This document shows positions 23,529-33,015 of a DNA stretch of 56,143 nt, piece after piece. This DNA comes from Planctomycetota bacterium (GTDB lineage: Bacteria > Planctomycetota > Planctomycetia > Planctomycetales > Planctomycetaceae): positions 1 through 56,143 of the forward strand of contig JAURQH010000004.1 of NCBI GenBank assembly GCA_030836185.1, given 5' to 3'. The notes beneath the pieces were generated by a model. It ran no database searches. It was not told the origin of the DNA and was given only the letters and a program-made list of their open reading frames with translations. Within the stretch, counting starts at the first letter, position 1. Each line of letters begins with the position of its first letter. The translations under genes and the position numbers were made by a program.

Positions 23529-25669
23529 GCACGGCTCAAAACCGACAGACCGAACTTCTTAAGCTGCTCGAAGCGGCCTGCGAAGATCGTTTGTCTGGTG
23601 AGCAATCAGTTCGACTGGAAGAACTGCTGACAGGGAATGATTCCGCTCGCAAACTGTACCGCGAGTATATGCTATTGCATGGCTTGTTGTATTGGGATAC
23701 CGCCGTCAGTTCCGAATCAACAGCCGAACTTGGAGAACCCGTTAAATTAGCCTCCTCCCAAACTCTCTCAACTCGAGAACTCTCAACGCCTCGCCGCTTG
23801 AAAAAAGTTTCCTGGACTGTTGGTGTTGTGGCGGTGATGGCGCTCATCGTGGGAGTCTTACTCACCGGCGATCCTGTTAATGGACCACAATCATCCCCTT
23901 CGGAGACACTGGCCAACACAGAACAATCATCAACGGACCAGTCTTCGGAAGTACCTTCTGATAAAACACCGGTTGCTAGCAACAATGGCACACGCAAGCC
24001 TGCCGAGATTCGAGCGGTCGTCGGTCTGGAACCTCAGAAATCAAACACGACAGAACAGAGTGACAACTCGACGACTGTTGCCGAAAATTCCTCTGACAAG
24101 ACGATCTCTGTTGGCGCATCAGACACCACCATTTTGTCGCTCGTCAATACGGAATTAAGAAGCAGTTGGGATGCCAACCAAATTGTCCCCTCTCCACAAG
24201 CCGATGATGCGGAATGGCTCAGGCGTGTTCATCTCGATTTGATCGGCCAGATCCCCACGGTTGATGAAGCCTCTCGGTTTCTCGCCAGCAAAGATTCTCG
24301 TAAACGCGAGAAGTTGGTCGAAACATTACTGCAACGGTCTGAGTATATCACCAACTGGTCGACCATCTGGGCCAACCTGATGGTGGGTCGGACTCCTGAT
24401 CGAGCCGAATACCGAGAAGCCCTGACAAAGTTTTTACGAGACAGCTTTCGTGAAAATCGACCATGGGACAAAATTGTCACATCAGTCATCTCGGCAGAAG
24501 GTTCGACACAAGACAATCTCGCCAGTGGTTTTCTGTTGGCACATGTCAGCAATCAAGCCGTGCCGGCAACCGCCATTGCTTCACGTCTCTTTCTGGGGAC
24601 GAACGTGCAATGCACACAGTGTCACGATCATCCCTTTAACGATTCCAAGCAAAATCAGTTCTGGGAACTCAATAGTTTCTTTAAGCAAACAGAAAAGGTC
24701 GTCGAACGACATCGTGATCCAACCACCGGGAACATGTTGCAAACCGTGTCTCTGGTCACCAAGCCGGATGCCGATGGCCCCACCTTCTTTGAGAACCGCC
24801 AAGGCCGTGTCCAACCCGCCTTTCCCATCTATAACGGCGTGAAAATCAACGACGATGCCAGTACGAATCGCCGAGAAGAACTAGCCAAACTTCTCTCCGC
24901 AGGTGAGAAACCGCAAATTGCCGAAGCCTTTGTCAATCGAACCTGGAAACACTTCTTTGGTTTTGGATTCACAAACCCCGTTGACGACATGGGCCCTCAC
25001 AACCCCGCCTCTCATCCAGAATTACTTGACCGACTGGCCCGAGAGTTCGTCGCGTCGGGTTACGATCAAAAACGTCTGATGAAATGGATTTGCCTGTCAG
25101 ATGCTTATGGACGAACCAGTCGTCTGACCGATGTCAATGACATCGATAACCCCGAACTCGGTGAGATTCCACTCTTCAGCCGTGTGTATGTCAAAACCAT
25201 GTCAGTCGAGCAGGTTTACAATTCTTTGCTGGTTGCGACGGGCGTGTTAGAAATGCAAAACGGATCCTGGGAAGCTGTGGAAGAACAACGAAACCAATGG
25301 CTGCAACAATTCATCCATGCTTATGAAACCGAAGAAAACAACGAAGACACTCATTTTTCGGGGACCATCGCTCAGGCACTCATGCTGATGAACGGCGATC
25401 TCATGGAAGAAGCCATCAGCTACAAGTCGCCGACATTCTTCGGGAATTTGATCGCTTCAAACACGAGCGACCAGGAAAAGATCAGGCAGTTGGCACTCTC
25501 GGCACTCACCCGCTACCCCACTGACCGTGAAATGACCATGATTCGTAAAATGGTCTCTCAGAATGTGGCCAACAGTCGCAATGGTCAACAACGGGAACGG
25601 TACGCTCAATCGTTGCAAGACATCTTCTGGGCATATCTGAATTCCAGCGAATTTGTGCTGGTTCACTGA
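23525..25669 (+). CDS. Anti-sigma-like domain fused to DUF1549/DUF1553
   Basis: The 714-residue protein has three parts. Residues 1-65 (LLKLLEAACEDRLSGEQSVR, then ARKLYREYMLLHGLLYWDT) resemble the cytoplasmic N-terminus of FecR/LamG-type anti-sigma proteins that follow ECF sigma genes in planctomycetes. One transmembrane helix (VGVVAVMALIVGVLL, near 100-115) is followed by a Ser/Thr/Asn-rich linker to about 200. A complete DUF1549-DUF1553 module then follows, with DDAEWLRRVHLDLIG, the CxxCH motif CTQCHDHPFND and RTWKHFFGFGF. It starts with ATG inside the sigma-factor stop. The layout suggests a membrane sensor whose outer domain is a cytochrome-like catabolic module. No DUF1501 partner follows. 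Confidence 0.8.
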   Translation: MSTAQNRQTELLKLLEAACEDRLSGEQSVRLEELLTGNDSARKLYREYMLLHGLLYWDTAVSSESTAELGEPVKLASSQTLSTRELSTPRRLKKVSWTVGVVAVMALIVGVLLTGDPVNGPQSSPSETLANTEQSSTDQSSEVPSDKTPVASNNGTRKPAEIRAVVGLEPQKSNTTEQSDNSTTVAENSSDKTISVGASDTTILSLVNTELRSSWDANQIVPSPQADDAEWLRRVHLDLIGQIPTVDEASRFLASKDSRKREKLVETLLQRSEYITNWSTIWANLMVGRTPDRAEYREALTKFLRDSFRENRPWDKIVTSVISAEGSTQDNLASGFLLAHVSNQAVPATAIASRLFLGTNVQCTQCHDHPFNDSKQNQFWELNSFFKQTEKVVERHRDPTTGNMLQTVSLVTKPDADGPTFFENRQGRVQPAFPIYNGVKINDDASTNRREELAKLLSAGEKPQIAEAFVNRTWKHFFGFGFTNPVDDMGPHNPASHPELLDRLAREFVASGYDQKRLMKWICLSDAYGRTSRLTDVNDIDNPELGEIPLFSRVYVKTMSVEQVYNSLLVATGVLEMQNGSWEAVEEQRNQWLQQFIHAYETEENNEDTHFSGTIAQALMLMNGDLMEEAISYKSPTFFGNLIASNTSDQEKIRQLALSALTRYPTDREMTMIRKMVSQNVANSRNGQQRERYAQSLQDIFWAYLNSSEFVLVH

Positions 25670-25758
25670 TCAAATACAATAGACGGCTTCTTCCCGTGTC
25701 ACCTTCCGCGTAGAATAGAGAAAACCCTATTCACTCATGATCTTCGGGGCATGTGGTC

Positions 25759-26973
25759 ATGTCCGTTCAATCTCGTTCCATTCTGCATGTCGATATGGAT
25801 GCCTTCTACGCCTCCATCGAACAGCGTGAGCAACCAGAATTACGCAACCGGCCAGTGATCGTCGGAGGCTCTCCGAACGGACGCGGTGTTGTTGCAGCGG
25901 CCAGTTATGAAGCGAGAGAATTCGGGGTCCATTCGGCTATGCCGGCTTCCCGCGCATATCGTCTTTGCCCGTCGGCTGTGTTTGTCAAACCGCGTATTTC
26001 TTTTTACTCAGAAGTCGGGCATCAAGTTCGAGAGATTCTGAGTTCATTCACGCCTTTGGTCGAACCGCTCTCGTTGGATGAAGCGTTTCTCGATGTGACT
26101 GGTTCTCTCAAACTTTATGGGACTGTTAGCGAAATTGGTCATACAATTCGAGAGCGCATCAAAAACGAACTCCATTTGGTTGCGTCGGTGGGAATTGCTC
26201 CTAACAAGTTTCTGGCAAAAATAGCCAGCGATCACGACAAACCCAACGGCTTTACCGTTGTCCTACCCGACAAGATTGCCGAGTTCCTCGATCCCCTACC
26301 GATACGCCGACTCTGGGGCGTCGGGAAGCAGGCCGAGAGTCGCTTGAAAGCTTTTGGCATTCACACCATTGGAGACCTCAAGCAGTTTCCCACCGACACA
26401 TTGGTGGAAACTTTAGGAGAGAAAGTGGGCCCCCACCTCGCTCGACTCTGTCGTGGAGAAGACAATCGCCCGGTCGTTCCCGATCATGAAGCGGTTTCGA
26501 TTTCTCACGAAACAACCTTTGCTCAGGATATTACTGAGCGGGAAACTCTACGAGCTGTCTTGCAACAATTGACCGATCAAGTCGCCCGCCGCCTACGCCG
26601 TCAGTCTGTCAAAGCGAGCACCGTACAACTCAAAATTCGGTACGAAGACTTTCAGACTTATACTCGCTCAGTCAGTTTACCCGTCGCGACAGATTTAACA
26701 CGCGAGCTGTGGGACGCGGTGAGCATGCTATTTACCGAACGTCTTCCTGATCGCCGGTTACAGGTTCGATTGCTGGGGATGGGAGTCGCAAATCTGAAAC
26801 GAGGTCAGGCCCAGCAATCGTTACTGTTCGGCGATCCTGAGAATTCGCGAGACCGACAACTCGATCACGTTCGTGATGCCATTGTGGACAAATTTGGCAG
26901 TCAAGGCATTCAGCCCGGCACGGGACTGACTCAATCTGACGACACTCGCTCTGGTCCGTATGGTCAGGAGTAA
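25759..26973 (+). CDS. dinB: DNA polymerase IV (Y-family)
   Basis: This translesion polymerase has 404 residues. The catalytic carboxylates lie in HVDMDAFYASIEQ near residue 10 and SLDEAFLDV near 103. YEAREFGVHSAM near 50, GIAPNKFLAKIAS near 145 and the helix-hairpin-helix PIRRLWGVGKQ near 180 complete the palm, finger and thumb regions, and a little-finger domain follows (240-350). It copies damaged DNA in the cytoplasm. ATG at 25759 was chosen; an in-frame GTG lies two codons upstream. The C-terminus lacks a clear QxxLF clamp motif, although QQSLLFG near 355 is close to one. No LexA box was identified. Confidence 0.93.
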   Translation: MSVQSRSILHVDMDAFYASIEQREQPELRNRPVIVGGSPNGRGVVAAASYEAREFGVHSAMPASRAYRLCPSAVFVKPRISFYSEVGHQVREILSSFTPLVEPLSLDEAFLDVTGSLKLYGTVSEIGHTIRERIKNELHLVASVGIAPNKFLAKIASDHDKPNGFTVVLPDKIAEFLDPLPIRRLWGVGKQAESRLKAFGIHTIGDLKQFPTDTLVETLGEKVGPHLARLCRGEDNRPVVPDHEAVSISHETTFAQDITERETLRAVLQQLTDQVARRLRRQSVKASTVQLKIRYEDFQTYTRSVSLPVATDLTRELWDAVSMLFTERLPDRRLQVRLLGMGVANLKRGQAQQSLLFGDPENSRDRQLDHVRDAIVDKFGSQGIQPGTGLTQSDDTRSGPYGQE

Positions 26974-27110
26974 TCTTTTTCTCAATATTCTCCGAAACCC
27001 ATTCCAAGTTGTGGTGTTCAATACTCAGAACCACACACGACTTTGACTCGATTATCTCTTGTTCCGGGAAAGGAACATAATCTTGGGAAGTCTACTTCAG
27101 GAGATAAAGA

Positions 27111-27470
27111 ATGAAGAAAATCGTAATCACGGCATTGACCGTTGCTTTCATCGCGGCTTTTAGTCTGAATGTTGAATCGGCTGAAGAGCGCAAGAAAAAG
27201 CCAGAGGGTAAAAAACCACAAAATCGTGCTCAGCTATTTGATCGGCTCGACAAAAATAACGATCAATCAATCAGCAAGCAGGAGTTCACGACTCGTGCAA
27301 AAAAAGGAACGGGTGAACAACAAGGTCGGATGGAAAAAATCTTTGCTCGGATCGACAAAGACGGCAATGGTTCCCTTAGTAAGCAGGAATTCATGTCCGC
27401 AGAACCCCCAAAAGGGAAAAAGCCAGGTGAAGGCAAAAAACCTGGAGAGCGTAAAAAGAAACCTGAATAG
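27111..27470 (+). CDS. Secreted EF-hand protein
   Basis: The 119-residue product has a signal peptide (about residues 1-23, ending VESA), a Lys-rich linker and two canonical EF-hand calcium loops. These are DKNNDQSISKQE near residue 45 and DKDGNGSLSKQE near 82, both with all oxygen ligands and Glu at position 12. The tail is a Lys/Gly/Pro repeat (KKPGEGKKPGERKKKPE). A GGAG ribosome-binding site lies 8 nt upstream and a terminator follows, so it is monocistronic. It probably buffers or senses calcium in the periplasm. Confidence 0.85.
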   Translation: MKKIVITALTVAFIAAFSLNVESAEERKKKPEGKKPQNRAQLFDRLDKNNDQSISKQEFTTRAKKGTGEQQGRMEKIFARIDKDGNGSLSKQEFMSAEPPKGKKPGEGKKPGERKKKPE

Positions 27471-27491
27471 GTTTTAAAAGTTGGAATATCC

Positions 27492-27523
27492 AGCCGGCAG
27501 AGTTTTCTCTGTCGGCTTTTTTT
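27492..27523 (+). terminator. Rho-independent terminator after the EF-hand gene
   Basis: A stem of about 11 positions (AGCCGGCAGAG with CTCTGTCGGCT, one G-T pair) closes a TTTT loop and is followed by a run of T residues. Confidence 0.9.
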
Positions 27524-27577
27524 GTGGGTTAATTCTGATACAACGAAGCAAAGAACTTTCCTTTGCGGACCTCGATA

Positions 27578-28732
27578 GTGACTTCCGATCTTCCCATTTA
27601 TCTCGATCACCACTCCACGACGCCCGTCGATCCGCGTGTCTATCAGGTGATGAAACCGTGGCTGACGAGTCGATTTGGTAACGCCGCCAGTATTAGTCAT
27701 GTTTATGGAGAAATAGCGAGAGAGGCGATTGAAGCCGCACGCAGGCAGGTCGCAGAGCTTGTCAACTGCCAGCCGGATGAAGTCATCTTCACAAGCGGAG
27801 CAACAGAAGCCAATAACCTTGCTCTCAAAGGTGTCCTGAAAGCCGCGCCCTCAGGCAGCCATTTGATTGTCAATCGCGGTGAACACAAAGCGGTTCTCGA
27901 TCCTGCGGAAAGTCTCGTTCGAGATGGCTATGCCGCCACGATAATAGAGATTGATTCCAACGGTCAGGTCGACCCGAACAAAATACGAGACGCCATTACG
28001 TCGAAGACGAAACTCGTATCCGTCATGTATGCGAGTAACGAAGTTGGCACGATCAATCCTATCGCCGAGATCGCTGAAATCTGTCATGAACGGAACATCT
28101 ACTTTCACAGTGATGCCACACAAGCGGTGGGCCTGTTGCCTGTCGATTTGCAGAAGCAAACCATTGACTTGCTCTCGATCTCGGCACATAAAAATTACGG
28201 ACCACAGGGAATCGGAGCACTCATCGTTCGGCGAGATCGCGGGCGTATTCCACTCACTCCTCTCATTGATGGCGGCGGCCACGAGCGACATCTCCGCAGC
28301 GGAACTCTTCCCGTTGCGATGATCGTGGGATTCGGCGAAGCGTGCCGGATCGCGTCTGAAGAGAAAGAGTCCGATTCCCTCCGATTATCAACTCTGCGCG
28401 ATCACTTATGGACTGGACTAAGTTCTTCTCTCGATGGACTACACCGCAACGGACACCCCACAGAATGCCTGCCCAACAATTTGAACATCAGCGTTGCAGG
28501 AGTTGATGGGGATGCGTTGATGGCCTCCCTGACGAAGATTGCCGTCTCTTCGGGGTCGGCCTGCACATCGTCAGACCCTGCTCCGAGTCATGTACTGCGA
28601 GCGATGGGAATCAGCGAATCATTAACGAAAGCCAGTTTGCGATTCGGACTGGGACGTAGTACGACCGAGGCACAGATAGATTTTTCCATCGAACATGTCA
28701 CGGATGTTGTGCAGACATTACGAAAACTCTGA
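27578..28732 (+). CDS. Cysteine desulfurase (NifS/IscS family)
   Basis: The 384-residue PLP enzyme has YLDHHSTTPVDP at the N-terminus, ATEANNLALKG near residue 80, the His of EHKAVL near 103, the PLP lysine in SISAHKNYG (K205), and the persulfide-forming Cys in SSGSACTS near 330. It mobilises sulfur from cysteine for Fe-S clusters or thio-modifications. No scaffold gene (iscU/sufU) is adjacent. GTG at 27578 is my start because it gives the standard short N-terminus; an in-frame TTG at 27563 is also possible and neither has a clear Shine-Dalgarno. It converges with the PmoA-like gene, one base apart. Confidence 0.9.
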   Translation: MTSDLPIYLDHHSTTPVDPRVYQVMKPWLTSRFGNAASISHVYGEIAREAIEAARRQVAELVNCQPDEVIFTSGATEANNLALKGVLKAAPSGSHLIVNRGEHKAVLDPAESLVRDGYAATIIEIDSNGQVDPNKIRDAITSKTKLVSVMYASNEVGTINPIAEIAEICHERNIYFHSDATQAVGLLPVDLQKQTIDLLSISAHKNYGPQGIGALIVRRDRGRIPLTPLIDGGGHERHLRSGTLPVAMIVGFGEACRIASEEKESDSLRLSTLRDHLWTGLSSSLDGLHRNGHPTECLPNNLNISVAGVDGDALMASLTKIAVSSGSACTSSDPAPSHVLRAMGISESLTKASLRFGLGRSTTEAQIDFSIEHVTDVVQTLRKL

Positions 28733-28733
28733 A

Positions 28734-29669
28734 TTAAGACTTGCGTAGAATTTCGTACTGATAGTGGGGCTTGGAAGAGCGTTGCACGAATAGTGGTTTT
28801 CGTGCTGCAAAGAATTTCGCAACCTGCTCGGCGCGTGCCGCCTCGATATCGCCTGCGTGAATGTGTAACAGAAACCGTAAAGTTAAGGGCTGCTGTTTCG
28901 TGATTTCAATCGGCTCGTTCATGCAAACCGAAGCCCCCATCCAGCCATCTTGTCTCACGTGCCAATGATTGGGATAGTTGCGATTCGACGGGTGATCGAA
29001 ATACGTGATCCCCTCAAAGGTCTCTTTCTCGCCTGAAGCGGGAACCGGACCTGAATAATCCATCCAGCGGGCCGACTTGGCGAAAATGTTTTCTTCTCCT
29101 CGGGCTCCTTCGCTGTTGGTTAATTCTCCGCCACCAAAGATTTTGGAAATGTTTTTGGCAACGCGAACCGCAAGGAACCCGAAGTTCGTTTTCTGGAATT
29201 CCAATGTCTCTGCTGTGGGAGTGAACGTGGTTTGAATCTCAAATAAGAACTCATCCTTTTCGTAAGGTGAAATTGAAGCAATCATTTCCTGTTCGAGAAG
29301 CTGTTTGGGGTCGTGGCCGTCGTACCATCGAAGATTCGACGCCAGCAGGCATTCGTTGTCGCCATCCTGATAGGCGTACCACATATGCTGCCTGATACGG
29401 GCCTCGGTATTTTCGCTCCAGAAATCGATGCCGAGCACTTTGTGATGTGCAAACCAGACCGACTTGTGGTGATCGTGATTCGATGCGCCGGGATGCCCGA
29501 TCCGAGTCAGTGACGTTCCCGAGGGACCAATCAAAGGATAAAAGAAAGGTCGTGTGTACTGAGTTCCCGCATGCCAACGTAATCGCTCGCGCCCGTCGAT
29601 TTGAATCGAGACCTCATGGTTGGCTTCCGGGATAATCTGGCAGCGTGGAAAATCGTACCTGTTCATCAT
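28734..29669 (-). CDS. PmoA-type DUF6807 protein
   Basis: The 311-residue protein matches the planctomycete DUF6807 family, named PmoA in annotations although unrelated to the membrane methane-monooxygenase mechanism. It contains RPFFYPLIGPSG, GHPGASNHDHHKSVWFAH near residue 57, FGGGELTNSEGARGEEN and YFDHPSNRNYPNHWHVR, all rich in conserved His and Asn that suggest a sugar- or metal-binding pocket. There is no signal peptide, so it is cytoplasmic. It is the second gene of an operon with the GntP permease (24 nt gap), which suggests a role in using the imported acid sugar. The enzymatic activity is unknown. Confidence 0.75.
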   Translation of the reverse strand: MMNRYDFPRCQIIPEANHEVSIQIDGRERLRWHAGTQYTRPFFYPLIGPSGTSLTRIGHPGASNHDHHKSVWFAHHKVLGIDFWSENTEARIRQHMWYAYQDGDNECLLASNLRWYDGHDPKQLLEQEMIASISPYEKDEFLFEIQTTFTPTAETLEFQKTNFGFLAVRVAKNISKIFGGGELTNSEGARGEENIFAKSARWMDYSGPVPASGEKETFEGITYFDHPSNRNYPNHWHVRQDGWMGASVCMNEPIEITKQQPLTLRFLLHIHAGDIEAARAEQVAKFFAARKPLFVQRSSKPHYQYEILRKS

Positions 29670-29693
29670 TGACCCTTTGATTCATAGGTCGGC

Positions 29694-31193
29694 TTACACC
29701 AACGGCATGACTGTCGCCAACAGCAACGTCATTGCCATACTGACCACACCCAACACAACGAGCATCACCGTCCATGACTTCAAAGCCTCGGCTTCCGTAA
29801 GACCACCCATTTTGGCGAAAATCCAGAAGCCACTGTCGTTCATCCACGACCCGACCAGTGAACCGGCACCGATGGCTGTTGCCAAGTAGACCGGATGAAA
29901 CCCGAGATTGGGCGAACTTTCCACTAATGGAGCCATCATGCTGGAAGTAATGATCATGGCTGCTGTGCTTGATCCCTGTGCGACTTTCAATAACGAGGCG
30001 ACTCCAAAACAGAGAAACAACATCGTCATACCGGGCATCGTGGCCCCTTCACCGGGAGATGTCAGTATGGCAATTGCGTCACCCACCTGGGCCACTTTCA
30101 ACATCGAACCGAAGGCCACCCCACCGGCAGTAATGAGAATAATCACTCCACCACTCATCAACGAGATTTCCACAATATCTGACATTTCTTTGAGGGTTGG
30201 ACCTTTCTGGACATACAGCAACCACAACGCGATGACGGTCGAAATCAACAACGCAAAATTTGGGTTACCAATAATTCGCGTGTAAGGCATCAAGCCCAAG
30301 GCTGTTCCGGCAATCTCTCCTTCATGCTCGGTACGGATTTCAGCTTTGGTTTCAGCGGTCGCATCAGAGGCGTCGAATGCTTTGAACTGATCTGCCCCGA
30401 TTTGTTTTGCCGCGGTTTCAGTTGCGGTGTTGCAGGCAATCATGAAGACGGGTAACAGGACGGGCAACAAAGAGACGAATAATCCCGGTAATTGATCGTC
30501 GGGAATCGGTTCCATATCTTCATCATCGTTGACTGTCCGCATCGGAATGGGCATCAAGCGATCCATGATGCCCGCACAAATGAGCCCGGCAATCGCCGCC
30601 GGTAAAGCGACCAATGCACCAACCAGGATCATGTATCCCAAGTCGATATCCAAAGTCGCTGCCATCGTCAAAGGACCGGGTGTCGGAGGGACCAGAGTAT
30701 GAGTAATGGCGCCTCCCGCCCCGATCGCGAGAATACATTTCAAATAGTTTTTACGTGTCTTTCGATAAAAAGAACGAGCAAGCGGAACAAGCAGATAGAA
30801 AACTGTGTCGAAGAAAACAGGAACCGCCAGCACATACCCACTTCCCATCAACGCGATCGGAGCACGTTTCTCACCCAGCGCGCGCATAAAAGCTCTCACG
30901 ACACGATCTGCCGCTCCGCTGTCCATCATACATTGACCAATCACGGCAGCCAGCGCAATCACAATCCCGATGCTGCCGCACCCCGAACCGAAAGCTTCCG
31001 CGACGCGAGTGATTTTTGTCCCCATTTCGCCCGGTGCGCACAGGCTCACAACGATTGCCGCCGTGATCAGTGCCATGAAGGCATTCGCTTTGGCGAAGAT
31101 GATCAACCCGAGTACAATGGCAATCCCGACGGACATCACGATCAGCGAATAAGTCGGATTGACGGGGGATTCAGCAGCAGCGAGGAAAAACAT
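29694..31193 (-). CDS. GntP-family gluconate-type permease
   Basis: The 499-residue protein has about 12 transmembrane segments. Family motifs include [16 protein letters not shown] near residue 125, [13 protein letters not shown] near 160 and [10 protein letters not shown] near 450. GntP permeases import gluconate or related hydroxy acids with protons. A hydrophilic insert of about 60 residues ([11 protein letters not shown], and the stretch around residues 250-290 with [10 protein letters not shown]) makes it longer than the usual 440-450 residues. GAGGAG lies upstream of the ATG. It leads a two-gene operon with the DUF6807 protein. The substrate is an inference from the family. Confidence 0.88.
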   Translation of the reverse strand: MFFLAAAESPVNPTYSLIVMSVGIAIVLGLIIFAKANAFMALITAAIVVSLCAPGEMGTKITRVAEAFGSGCGSIGIVIALAAVIGQCMMDSGAADRVVRAFMRALGEKRAPIALMGSGYVLAVPVFFDTVFYLLVPLARSFYRKTRKNYLKCILAIGAGGAITHTLVPPTPGPLTMAATLDIDLGYMILVGALVALPAAIAGLICAGIMDRLMPIPMRTVNDDEDMEPIPDDQLPGLFVSLLPVLLPVFMIACNTATETAAKQIGADQFKAFDASDATAETKAEIRTEHEGEIAGTALGLMPYTRIIGNPNFALLISTVIALWLLYVQKGPTLKEMSDIVEISLMSGGVIILITAGGVAFGSMLKVAQVGDAIAILTSPGEGATMPGMTMLFLCFGVASLLKVAQGSSTAAMIITSSMMAPLVESSPNLGFHPVYLATAIGAGSLVGSWMNDSGFWIFAKMGGLTEAEALKSWTVMLVVLGVVSMAMTLLLATVMPLV

Positions 31194-31547
31194 CGCGTTC
31201 CTCTCCTCGAAAGTGTGTGTGGGTTCTGGTATGTGCGGAAGGCAAAATCCCCATTTACAATGGGGAACTCAACCGACACGAGGATGGCACACCGCAGATC
31301 GGAACTCAAGCATTGTTTTGAGTCTCATCCGGTTATTTTCGATCTCGTTTCCTTCTCGTCTTTTTTAGCCCGTTTACCTCCCAAACATCCTGATAATCAA
31401 TACTTATGAGTTTTTACCTCTCCGTGAAGGCAGGCTGATTTGTAACAGAATGGACGGACGGTCAAGAAAATCTGGCTCTCTTTCGATTTCCGTCACGAAA
31501 TCTGCCGATGTTGATAGTACGAGCGTTTTTTCTGACTCGGTCAAACA
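31194..31547. promoter_or_regulatory. Divergent intergenic region with a perfect palindrome
   Basis: This 354-bp stretch holds no supported gene. At 31249-31265, CCCCATT and AATGGGG form a perfect 7-bp inverted repeat around TAC, 56 nt upstream of the GntP start, a reasonable operator position. The right half should contain the promoter of the next gene. Confidence 0.4.
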
Positions 31548-32441
31548 ATGAATAGTGTACGTCAAAAATGGGATGCCGACGACGAACTCCACAACAAGTT
31601 GGAGTCGGCGGCGTTGCGCGTTCATTTTGGCGATGTGAACGACGATTTGACGAATCAAACGACCATCACATCCATTGAGGTGATGGGAGACAATCATTGC
31701 TTGACCCTACCTCGACGACAAACCGCGAAGGGGTTGTTGCTCTCCGTAGCCATTCATATTTTAGTCGTCCTGCTCTGTGCTTTGGTCGCAACCGACATCG
31801 AAAGCCGACTGGACGCGATCCTCAATCGTGATGCCATCATGGCCAGTTTTTCTGATCAAGAGAGTCTGGATGAAGAGGCGTTGGTTCCACAGGGATCAAA
31901 AATGATTCTTGATCCGTCATCAGGGCCTGCTGCAAGCCAGCAACAGTTGCCGGCATCCATCGTGGAACTCACCGATGATGGTCCGCCTCAATCGATCAGT
32001 CCTGAAGATGTTGCTCCTGCCATTGCCGATGATGGTAAACAGAAAAACGGAACTGGCAGCGGTGGTGTGGAAGAGTTCCGCTACCAGAAACCACAAGGAG
32101 GACGATCCGTCACAAAAGGCTCATTCACCGTATGGACCGAGCCTCTCGACCCCATCCCGAATCAACCCTATATTATTGTTGTGCAATTCCGCGTCCCCGA
32201 GGGACTTGACGCATTTCCAAAATCCGATCTTGTGATTGATGTCGTAGGAACGGATAACTTCCATCTCAGACTGCCCGATCCGAGGCGGGGATTAAAATTG
32301 ATTGGCGAGCTTCCCGTCATCAATTCGGAAACACAATTATTGATTCCCATTCCGGGGGCAGATTCTCTTGTTCAGGATGCGATTCAAATCGAATCCCGTA
32401 AGATTCTTGAAGAGAAACAATCGATGCTGATTGAATTCTGA
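31548..32441 (+). CDS. Single-pass membrane protein of unknown function
   Basis: The 297-residue product has a hydrophilic N-terminus (1-60), one strong transmembrane helix (LLLSVAIHILVVLLCALVA, near 65-83) and a periplasmic part. The first section of that part is acidic and linker-like, followed by a compact C-terminal domain from about residue 185 (SFTVWTEPLDPIPNQPYIIV, then LVIDVVGTDNFHLRLPD). A TonB-like or assembly-protein layout is conceivable, but I recognise no family. ATG at 31548 fits. It is followed 103 nt later by the DinB-superfamily gene. Confidence 0.65.
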   Translation: MNSVRQKWDADDELHNKLESAALRVHFGDVNDDLTNQTTITSIEVMGDNHCLTLPRRQTAKGLLLSVAIHILVVLLCALVATDIESRLDAILNRDAIMASFSDQESLDEEALVPQGSKMILDPSSGPAASQQQLPASIVELTDDGPPQSISPEDVAPAIADDGKQKNGTGSGGVEEFRYQKPQGGRSVTKGSFTVWTEPLDPIPNQPYIIVVQFRVPEGLDAFPKSDLVIDVVGTDNFHLRLPDPRRGLKLIGELPVINSETQLLIPIPGADSLVQDAIQIESRKILEEKQSMLIEF

Positions 32442-32544
32442 AGCTGCTCGTCAATCGAACGCGCAATGGAGACTGACTCTATTTCCCACAGTTGTTATGA
32501 TGGAAAGTGTTCCACACTGACAGGTTTTTTTGGAGAACAGCATC

Positions 32545-33009
32545 ATGGCATTTGAAGATCACATTATCCGTTACCTCGACGGTCCCACACTGATTGAGTC
32601 CAGTGTCGAAGGACTTTCCGAAGCACGGTTAAAAACGCGGTGCAAGCCGGGTCGCTGGAGCATCCTTGAAGTGGTCTGTCACTTTACCGATTTTGAAATC
32701 GTCTACGCAGACCGGATCAAGCGGATTCTGGCAGAAGATAATCCGACTCTCATGAGTGGCGACCCGGACGATTATGCGAAGACTCTCGCTTACCATGATC
32801 GCTCTTTGACAACTGAGTTGGCCGTCATCAAAACCACGCGTGCACACATGGCCGAAATTTTGAGGACTCTCACTTCAGAACAATGGGAACTAACCGGCAC
32901 ACATTCCCGAGACGGACAGATTTCGATTCAGGAGTTGGTCGAACGCATCACGGGCCACATTCCCCACCATCTTAAGTTTGTGGAAGAAAAGAAAAAGAAT
33001 CTCGGGTGA
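32545..33009 (+). CDS. DinB-superfamily putative metal-dependent enzyme
   Basis: The 154-residue protein is a predicted four-helix bundle of the DinB/YfiT superfamily, which is unrelated to DNA polymerase IV. The metal-binding histidines are recognisable: CHFTDFE near residue 47 and HIPHHLKF near 142. Members act as thiol transferases or hydrolases, often with bacillithiol or mycothiol, but most are uncharacterised. GGAG lies 11 nt before the ATG at 32545, which decides the start over an upstream in-frame one at 32530. It converges with the lipoprotein gene. Confidence 0.8.
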   Translation: MAFEDHIIRYLDGPTLIESSVEGLSEARLKTRCKPGRWSILEVVCHFTDFEIVYADRIKRILAEDNPTLMSGDPDDYAKTLAYHDRSLTTELAVIKTTRAHMAEILRTLTSEQWELTGTHSRDGQISIQELVERITGHIPHHLKFVEEKKKNLG

Positions 33010-33015
33010 CCAATT

